Assembly (NCBI GenBank): GCA_050742535.1
Contig: JBOGIQ010000341.1
Coordinates: 1-6,634, forward strand
DNA: 6,634 nucleotides
Source of the DNA: Gp6-AA40 sp050742535
GTDB taxonomy: Bacteria; Acidobacteriota; Vicinamibacteria; Vicinamibacterales; UBA2999
Direction: 5' to 3'
The translations under genes and the position numbers were made by a program. Below, piece after piece: positions 1 to 4,341 of this stretch. Position 1 is the first letter of the stretch, and the number at the start of each line of letters is the position of its first letter. The notes below the pieces were generated by a model that worked only from the letters and a program-made list of their open reading frames with translations, did no database searches and was not told the origin of the DNA.

Positions 1-228
1 CGCGCAGCCCGAGACGCACAGTGAGCCGCCGCCAAGCTGCTGCGGCTGCACGAAGCCGATCACGAGGTCGTTGTATCCCGTGTCCCAGGTGCCGTTGAGA
101 TCCGGGCGGCCGTCGATCCGCGGCGTCGCCCTGGCGACCTGGCTTCCGCTCTGCGCGTGGATGGACGCAGCGAGTGCGACGACGAGCGCCGCCGCAAGTG
201 CATATCGGCTCGACTCGCGAATATTCAC
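1..228 (-). CDS. Secreted 'PDLNGTW' family protein, N-terminal part (cut by window edge)
   Basis: An open frame of 76 codons runs from a GTG at 228 leftward off the window without a stop. The GTG is chosen because a GGAGG Shine-Dalgarno (234-238) lies 5 bases upstream and a good signal peptide follows: RESSRY, then an Ala/Leu/Val-rich core ending ASIHAQ, with probable cleavage near residue 26. The mature start carries PRIDGRPDLNGTWD (about residues 36-49). This resembles the 'PDLsGvW' motif that opens many uncharacterised exported acidobacterial proteins, often found near DUF6152 genes; that link is recalled, not searched. Two cysteines (71 and 75, CVSGC) could form a disulfide or bind a ligand; the spacing is not a heme site, since no CxxCH is seen. 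The gene starts 11 bp after the DUF6152 gene stops, on the same strand, so the two are probably co-transcribed. Its enzymatic or structural role is unknown. Confidence 0.8.
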   Translation of the reverse strand, partial: MNIRESSRYALAAALVVALAASIHAQSGSQVARATPRIDGRPDLNGTWDTGYNDLVIGFVQPQQLGGGSLCVSGCA

Positions 229-239
229 GTCACCCTCCG

Positions 240-638
240 CTACTTCCTGTCCGCCGACAGCTGATAGAAGTGACCGTCCGGATACGCGATCTTGATGACC
301 CAGGCCGACTTCCGTCCGTCGCGCGACGGGTGGCCGGTCACAGTGACCGTTTCGCCCTGCTTGCCGGCGAGCATGTCCTTCGTCAGCTTGGCCTTGCGCG
401 CCATCGCTGTCGGGATCGTCTCCAGGGCCCACTGGCCGCCGGCGCCGGACTCGTCCTTGCCGTCCACCATCACGTAGATGTGCGGGTTCACCCAGTCGAT
501 CTTGCTGATCACGCCTGTGACCGTCACCAGCTTGGTGGTGTCGAACTGACCGGAGACCGAATGGTGCGGTAACGCCGTTGTGCCGGCGGCCAGCGTCAGG
601 ATCGTCGAGAGAACCAGGGTGCGGGTCGCATGTCGCAT
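240..638 (-). CDS. DUF6152-family exported protein
   Basis: The protein has 132 residues. The ATG at 638 is preceded 7 bases upstream by GGAGG (646-650), and a signal peptide follows directly (MRHATRTLVLSTILTLAAGT, cleavage around residues 20-24). The mature protein begins with PHHS (24-27). It continues with a small beta-rich domain: VTVTGVISKIDWVNPHIYV (38-56, containing the W-x-NPH signature), a GQWALE strand (68-73), a helix-like stretch KAKLTKDMLAGK (82-93), and GETVTVTGHPSRDGRKSAW (95-113). The HHS start, the GxV-x-x-x-x-W-x-NPH block and the final 'vtGxpsrdG' strand match my memory of DUF6152, a periplasmic family of unknown function common in Acidobacteriota and Proteobacteria. The frame stays open further upstream into a hairpin repeat, but that extension would spoil the signal peptide and lacks its own ribosome site. 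The gene lies between a LolA-like gene and a PDLNGTW gene, all leftward. Confidence 0.88.
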   Translation of the reverse strand: MRHATRTLVLSTILTLAAGTTALPHHSVSGQFDTTKLVTVTGVISKIDWVNPHIYVMVDGKDESGAGGQWALETIPTAMARKAKLTKDMLAGKQGETVTVTGHPSRDGRKSAWVIKIAYPDGHFYQLSADRK

Positions 639-671
639 GCGCGTTCCTCCCGGAATGGGCGAACTATAGCA

Positions 672-696
672 GGTCCGCCTGAAGGCGGACACTACG
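672..696 (-). repeat. 25-bp hairpin repeat, copy A
   Basis: Read on the minus strand, this unit begins CGTAGTGTCCGCCT and continues through a short loop into the inverted half AGGCGGAC (plus-strand arms 673-680 and 683-690, 8 bp each, 2-base loop). It matches copy C (4287-4311) in 24 of 25 bases; the one difference, C for T, lies in the loop. It lies between the LolA-like gene stop (702) and the DUF6152 start (638), ending 33 bases before that ATG. No T-run follows the stem, so it does not look like a classical intrinsic terminator. It is best described as a REP-like dispersed palindrome. Confidence 0.85.
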
Positions 697-701
697 ACGG
701 C

Positions 702-1436
702 CTACGGTTTCCGAAAAGACGCCTCGTCTATCTCGACGTTGTGTTTCACGTCGGTCAGAACCCCGGTCACGGTCTGCAGGGAGTTGCTCGACTTCACCAG
801 GAACGGCACCTTCACGCCGTCCACGGTCCGGTAGTCACCGAACTCCATGATCTGTTCGACAGGGCCGACGGCCGGCGCGTCCACCGTGACCGACGTCTTC
901 AGGATCATGAAGGTTTCGGCGTCAATCCAGCTCCGCATCTTCGGGCCGGCCTTGGGCGTCACCTCCAACACGAAGACGGGCCTGGCGCCCAGCATCTCCT
1001 TGCCGATCAGGGCAACGGCATGGCCGCGGGTCTTGTAGTCGAGCCAGGCGGTGGGGAAGCCGTTGTTCTTCAACGCGTCGAGCTGCGTGCCCGTGATGTC
1101 GCGGTCGCCATTGAGCGAGTCGATGACGTACCCCGTGGTGCCGTCGAAGCGTTGATCGTTGGTGACGATCCCGGCGCCGAGCGCGGTCACGTCGACCTTG
1201 ACGAGCGTGCGGCTCTTGTCCGGTGCCGTGGCGAACGCGTCGACCGTCCCGGCGAGGTCGCCGACGGGTGTCGTCACGGTGACCTTGCCGGTCGAGGCGC
1301 GCGTCCGGATCCGGCCGAGCGCCTCGCGTCCGCCGATCGCCGCCAGGTGCTTTTCCACGATGTCGTCGGCCGTCTGCGCGATTGCCGGGGTCGCGGAGAG
1401 CAGCAGAAGCGTGACGCCAGCTATCAGTCGGGCCAT
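702..1436 (-). CDS. LolA-like exported protein (outer-membrane lipoprotein-sorting-like fold)
   Basis: The protein has 244 residues. The ATG at 1436 has GAGG (1442-1445) 5 bases upstream and begins a textbook signal peptide, MARLIAGVTLLLLSATPAIA, with cleavage after residue 20. The mature protein opens with TADDIVEKHLAAIGGREAL, the helix typical of acidobacterial proteins annotated as 'outer membrane lipoprotein-sorting protein'. Alternating beta-strands follow (TGKVTVTTPVGDLAGTV, GYVIDSLNGDRDITG, ARPVFVLEVTPKAG, RSWIDAETFMILKT, FGDYRTVDGVKVPF). The 'DaeTfmilK...dYrtvdGvkvPf' block is characteristic of the LolA/LppX-like half-barrel that binds a lipid or lipoprotein moiety. True LolA is shorter and sits in a lol setting, so the exact job here is unknown; a periplasmic lipid carrier or sensor is plausible. 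It is probably the first gene of the leftward operon and is divergent from the cytochrome gene. The frame runs further upstream but has no start signal there. Confidence 0.85.
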   Translation of the reverse strand: MARLIAGVTLLLLSATPAIAQTADDIVEKHLAAIGGREALGRIRTRASTGKVTVTTPVGDLAGTVDAFATAPDKSRTLVKVDVTALGAGIVTNDQRFDGTTGYVIDSLNGDRDITGTQLDALKNNGFPTAWLDYKTRGHAVALIGKEMLGARPVFVLEVTPKAGPKMRSWIDAETFMILKTSVTVDAPAVGPVEQIMEFGDYRTVDGVKVPFLVKSSNSLQTVTGVLTDVKHNVEIDEASFRKP

Positions 1437-1465
1437 GACTACCTCGCTCCGCCTATTTTGTGCCC

Positions 1466-1521
1466 GATCCCCGATCCCTGATCCCTGATCCCTGATCCCT
1501 GATCCCTGATCCCCGGTCCCT
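1466..1521. repeat. Tandem heptamer array (GATCCCT, 8 units)
   Basis: Eight uninterrupted 7-bp units are present: GATCCCC, five perfect GATCCCT (1473-1507), GATCCCC, and a degenerate GGTCCCT (1515-1521). The array fills over half of the 103-bp divergent gap between the LolA-like start (1436, minus) and the cytochrome start (1540, plus). It supplies seven GATC sites spaced exactly 7 bp apart. No convincing -35 and -10 pair is visible. A weak -10-like CAAAAT lies on the minus strand at 1455-1460, which would place its -35 inside the array. The unit is not a multiple of 3 and sits outside both coding regions. Confidence 0.95.
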
Positions 1522-1539
1522 GTGATACAACCTCCGCCC

Positions 1540-2310
1540 ATGAGCCGACTCATTATCTTTGCAGCGGCGGCCGCGCTGCTGGCGTTCAGCGCCGCGAACC
1601 CGGCCGCGCAGGACCATGGCCAGTACACCCAGGCGGAAATCGACGCCGGCTCGCGTGTGTACAACCGGCAGTGCGCCGCCTGTCACGGACCGAACGGCGA
1701 TCAGGTGTCCGGCATCGACCTTCGCCGCCAGCAGTTCCGCCGCGCCTCGTCGGACGAGGATCTCGCACGCGTCATCACCACCGGAGCAGCCGGCGGCGCC
1801 ATGCCTGCGTTCACCCTGCAGCCGGCCGAGCTGACGGGCGTGGTCGCCTTCATCCGCGCCGGCTTCGATCTGACCGCGCGGCCGGTCAGGGTCGGCACCG
1901 CCGCGCGCGGCAGGACCGTCGTCGAAGGCAAAGGCGGATGCACCGCGTGCCATCGCATCAACGGCGCCGGCTCGCGCGTCGCGCCTGATCTGTCCGACGT
2001 CGGCGTGACGCGAAACGTGGAAGCGATTCATCGTTCGCTGACCGACCCGACCTCCGGCATGATGCCGATCAACCGGCCTGTCCGCGTCACGATGAAGGAC
2101 GGCCGGACGATCAGCGGCCGCCGGCTGAACGAGGACACCTACACGGTGCAGCTGATCGACGACAAGGAGCGGCTGCACTCGCTGGCCAAGAGCGATATGC
2201 GCAGCTACGTCGTCGAAACGAAGTCGCCGATGCCGGCGTACGCGGGGAAACTGACGGACGCGGAGATCGCGGACGTCATCGCGTACCTCCTGACGCTGCG
2301 GGGACAGTAA
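1540..2310 (+). CDS. Periplasmic di-heme cytochrome c
   Basis: The protein has 256 residues with a signal peptide (MSRLIIFAAAAALLAFSAAN, cleavage near residue 24, PAAQ). There are two heme c domains. The first has CAACH at 45-49 and a likely axial Met in GGAMPAF (Met88). The second has CTACH at 134-138 and a likely axial Met in SPMPAYAGKLTDAEIADVIAYL (Met231, written as positions 229-250). Between CTACH and Met231 is a beta-rich insertion, VRVTMKDGRTISGRRLNED... to KSDMRSY (181-223). It resembles the heme-binding domain known from Planctomycetes and Verrucomicrobia (TIGR02603-like). The protein should carry electrons in the periplasm. The quinoprotein gene begins 2 bp after its stop, so it is the likely electron acceptor of that enzyme. 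ATG 1540 is preferred over the in-frame GTG 1522, which overlaps the repeat. Neither start has a clear Shine-Dalgarno site, so the exact start is less certain. Confidence 0.92.
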   Translation: MSRLIIFAAAAALLAFSAANPAAQDHGQYTQAEIDAGSRVYNRQCAACHGPNGDQVSGIDLRRQQFRRASSDEDLARVITTGAAGGAMPAFTLQPAELTGVVAFIRAGFDLTARPVRVGTAARGRTVVEGKGGCTACHRINGAGSRVAPDLSDVGVTRNVEAIHRSLTDPTSGMMPINRPVRVTMKDGRTISGRRLNEDTYTVQLIDDKERLHSLAKSDMRSYVVETKSPMPAYAGKLTDAEIADVIAYLLTLRGQ

Positions 2311-2312
2311 CC

Positions 2313-3959
2313 ATGAAAAAACATCTCTCGGTCTTCGTGCTGCTCGTCCTCGCGCTCGGGTCTTTCGTCAGCGCGCAGGTCACGCCGGAACGGCTCGTCC
2401 GCGCCGCGGACGAAGCCCACAACTGGCTGATGTACTCCGGCGGTTACTTCAGCCAGCGCTACAGCGGGCTGAAGCAGATCGATCGATCGACGGTCAAGAA
2501 CCTCGAGCTGAAGTGGATCCTTCCGAACCAGGTATTCGGCGCATGGCAGTCCACGCCGCTGGTCGTGGACGGGATCATGTACGTCACGCAGCGGCCGAAC
2601 GACGTGCTCGCGCTCGATGCGAAGACGGGCCGCGTCTTCTGGCTCTATCGGCACACGCCATCGCCGGATGCCCGCGTCTGCTGCGGCTCCAACAACCGCG
2701 GCGTGGCGATCGCGGGCGACACGGTCTTTCTCGGGACGCTCGACGCGAGGCTGATCGCGATCGATGCGAAAACCGGCCGGCCGCTGTGGAACGTGCAGGC
2801 CGGCGATCCAAAGCTTGGCTACTCGCTCACGATGGCGCCGCTGGTCGTCAAGGACAAGGTGCTGATCGGCATGGGCGGCGGCGAATACGGCATTCGCGGC
2901 TACGTGGCGGCCCACGACGTGAAGACCGGCAAGGAAGTCTGGCGTCTTCACACCGTGCCTGCGCCCGGTGAGCCGGGCAGCGAGACGTGGAAGGGCGACG
3001 CATGGAAAACCGGTGGCGGATCGATCTGGCTGACGCCGTCGTACGACCCCGAGTTGAACCTCACCTACTGGGGCGTGGGAAACCCGGGTCCCGACTGGAA
3101 CCCTGATCAGCGCCCCGGTGACAACCTCTACACCGCATCGGTCATCGCAGTCGACGCCGACACCGGCAAGATGCGCTGGCACTATCAGTTCACGCCGAAC
3201 GATCCGTACGACTACGACTCCGTACAGATAGCGGTGCTGGCCGATATTACCTGGCAGGGAAAACCACTGCAGTCGATGTTGTGGGCCAACCGCAACGGCA
3301 ACTTTTACGTGCTCGATCGCGCCACCGGAAAGTTCCTGTCGGGCAAGCCGTTCGTGAAGGTGAACTGGATGAGCGGTTTCGACGCCAACGGCCGTCCGAT
3401 TCAGACGCCGCAGCCGGCCGGACAGCCGACGTGGCCGGGCAACCAGGGCGGAACGAACTGGTACTCGCCGTCGTTCAGCCCGCGCACGGGTCTCTTCTAC
3501 GTCACCGCGTGGGAGAACTACGCAACGATCTACCGCCGTGAGTTTCAGGAGTACGTGCCGGGGCGGACGTTTGGCGGCGGCGGGGGCCGTCAGCTCCTGC
3601 CGGTGCCCGGTGCGCCGGGCGTGCGGATCGGCCGGACGACGCCGATCAACAGCTGGACGGATGCGGCAGGGCATGGCTCGGTGCTCGCGATCGATCCGAT
3701 CAGCGGCGCCGCGAAGTGGAAGTTCGAGCAGTTCGACATGAGCGACAGCGGGATCCTGACCACCGCGAGCGACCTGCTGTTCACCGGCGGCCGCGAGGGT
3801 TATTTCTACGCGCTCGACGCGCGAACCGGTGAAGTGCTGTGGAAAGCGAGCCTCGGCGGACAGATCGTCAACGGACCGATTACCTACATGATCGACAACA
3901 AGCAGTATGTGTCGACGATCTCCGGAAACTCGCTGATCACGTTCGGGCTGAGAGACTGA
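2313..3959 (+). CDS. PQQ-dependent alcohol-dehydrogenase-like quinoprotein with D-Y-D motif
   Basis: The protein has 548 residues with a signal peptide (MKKHLSVFVLLVLALGSFVSA, cleavage near residue 21). The ATG follows a GGGG-type ribosome site (2300-2303). An eight-bladed beta-propeller is indicated by repeated 'aLDAktGrvfW' blades (98-110, 149-159, 201-210, 279-289, 458-469, 500-510). Residues matching methanol/ethanol dehydrogenases, aligned by eye, are: adjacent Cys123-Cys124 (ring disulfide), Arg129, Glu191 in GGGEYG (metal ligand), Trp239 (stacks on PQQ), Asn257 in GVGNPGP (metal ligand), Asp300 (catalytic base) and Arg327 in NRNGNFY. Asp302 completes D-Y-D, the extra Asp that coordinates a lanthanide in XoxF and PedH. 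There is no C-terminal heme domain, so electrons must pass to a separate cytochrome, presumably the one encoded 2 bp upstream. Similar acidobacterial proteins have been named 'acido-empty-quinoprotein' because their genomes lack PQQ synthesis genes (recalled). The substrate is unknown. The gene ends directly against a convergent gene. Confidence 0.93.
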   Translation: MKKHLSVFVLLVLALGSFVSAQVTPERLVRAADEAHNWLMYSGGYFSQRYSGLKQIDRSTVKNLELKWILPNQVFGAWQSTPLVVDGIMYVTQRPNDVLALDAKTGRVFWLYRHTPSPDARVCCGSNNRGVAIAGDTVFLGTLDARLIAIDAKTGRPLWNVQAGDPKLGYSLTMAPLVVKDKVLIGMGGGEYGIRGYVAAHDVKTGKEVWRLHTVPAPGEPGSETWKGDAWKTGGGSIWLTPSYDPELNLTYWGVGNPGPDWNPDQRPGDNLYTASVIAVDADTGKMRWHYQFTPNDPYDYDSVQIAVLADITWQGKPLQSMLWANRNGNFYVLDRATGKFLSGKPFVKVNWMSGFDANGRPIQTPQPAGQPTWPGNQGGTNWYSPSFSPRTGLFYVTAWENYATIYRREFQEYVPGRTFGGGGGRQLLPVPGAPGVRIGRTTPINSWTDAAGHGSVLAIDPISGAAKWKFEQFDMSDSGILTTASDLLFTGGREGYFYALDARTGEVLWKASLGGQIVNGPITYMIDNKQYVSTISGNSLITFGLRD

Positions 3960-4235
3960 TCATTTTGCGAATTCCGATGACGACGTCACGGGAATCCGGA
4001 CCGTCACCGGTTCCGCGATCCTGAGCGGCTGGGTTGGGTCGATTCTGATCGGCACATCCGCGCGTCGCAGCACGACTGGCAGCGACTCGTCGGAATTCAG
4101 TTCTATGCCTGTGATGACGACCCGTGTCGGCGCCTGTTGGGCGCTGACCGGCACGCCCAGGTCGGAGATCGCGAGCCATCCGAGTTCGACCGCAATGATC
4201 GTCAGCACTGTGTTGAGATATCGGTTCGCAGACAT
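3960..4235 (-). CDS. Small exported or membrane-anchored protein of unknown function
   Basis: The protein has 91 residues and I do not recognise the family. The start is strongly supported: AGGAGG (4241-4246) lies 5 bases before the ATG at 4235. Residues 5-32 form a hydrophobic segment (YLNTVLTIIAVELGWLAISD, then LGVPVSAQ) that could be a signal peptide cut after VSA or a single anchor; the internal Glu17 is unusual within such a core. The remaining 59 residues look like a short beta-rich domain (RVVITGIELN, SLPVVLRRADVPIRID, PLRIAEPVTVRIPV), with no cysteine or histidine and no obvious catalytic motif. Its TGA stop (3960-3962) touches the quinoprotein's stop (3957-3959) with no base between. 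It is divergent from the alpha/beta hydrolase gene. Antisense noise is unlikely, because the frame lies wholly outside its neighbours and carries a strong ribosome site. Confidence 0.75.
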   Translation of the reverse strand: MSANRYLNTVLTIIAVELGWLAISDLGVPVSAQQAPTRVVITGIELNSDESLPVVLRRADVPIRIDPTQPLRIAEPVTVRIPVTSSSEFAK

Positions 4236-4260
4236 TCACTCCTCCTACTCGTTCGACTAT

Positions 4261-4279
4261 CGTAGTGTCCGCCTTTAGG
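4261..4279 (+). repeat. Truncated hairpin repeat, copy B
   Basis: The 19 bases CGTAGTGTCCGCCTTTAGG are identical to the first 19 bases of copy C, which begins 26 bp later. After them the sequence departs (GAACGGG), so the second arm of the palindrome is missing and no stable stem can form from this copy alone. It lies 25 bp upstream of the small minus-strand gene's start codon. It looks like a partial duplication or a decayed copy. Confidence 0.85.
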
Positions 4280-4286
4280 GAACGGG

Positions 4287-4311
4287 CGTAGTGTCCGCCT
4301 TTAGGCGGACC
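4287..4311 (+). repeat. 25-bp hairpin repeat, copy C
   Basis: This is the complete unit: CGTAGT followed by arms GTCCGCC (4293-4299) and GGCGGAC (4304-4310) around TTTA; the T and A at the loop edges can add an eighth pair. It ends 30 bases before the ATG of the alpha/beta hydrolase gene. No T-run follows, so a simple terminator is not indicated. Together with copies A and B it shows a dispersed palindromic family in this genome. Confidence 0.88.
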
Positions 4312-4341
4312 CGGACAACCGCACCTCATCGGAGACTTCCA

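Noticed and set aside
71..572. Short plus-strand frames over the first 570 bases
   Set aside because: They are antisense to two genes with ribosome sites and signal peptides, and show no motifs.
672..696. Intrinsic terminator after the LolA-like gene
   Set aside because: The stem is good but no T-run follows on the minus strand, and the same element occurs upstream of an unrelated gene where a terminator would make little sense.
630..1481. 283-residue plus-strand frame opposite the LolA-like gene
   Set aside because: Its composition is Arg/His/Gly-rich without family motifs. It spans the hairpin repeat and the intergenic gap, and the opposite strand has a complete gene with ribosome site and signal peptide.
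1466..1521. CRISPR array
   Set aside because: The units are 7 bp with no spacers, so this is a simple tandem repeat.
1522..1539. GTG 1522 as cytochrome start
   Set aside because: It adds only MIQPPP before the signal peptide, overlaps the repeat edge and has no ribosome site. ATG 1540 is simpler, though not proven.
1437..1664. 76-codon upstream extension of the LolA-like gene
   Set aside because: It would translate the heptamer array and overlap the cytochrome start. ATG 1436 has a ribosome site and opens a clean signal peptide.
1453..2178. 241-residue minus-strand frame through the cytochrome gene and heptamer array
   Set aside because: Its end merely translates the tandem repeat (a DQGSGIR-type pattern), and the rest is antisense to the CxxCH-containing cytochrome.
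2477..2490. Triple GATC run inside the quinoprotein gene
   Set aside because: It encodes ordinary codons (Ile-Asp-Arg-Ser) in a conserved region and is probably coincidence.
2205..3674. 489-residue open frame on the minus strand, antisense to the quinoprotein
   Set aside because: It is Arg/His/Val/Asp-rich with no signal or recognisable domain and lies opposite a strongly conserved gene. Long antisense frames are expected in high-GC DNA.
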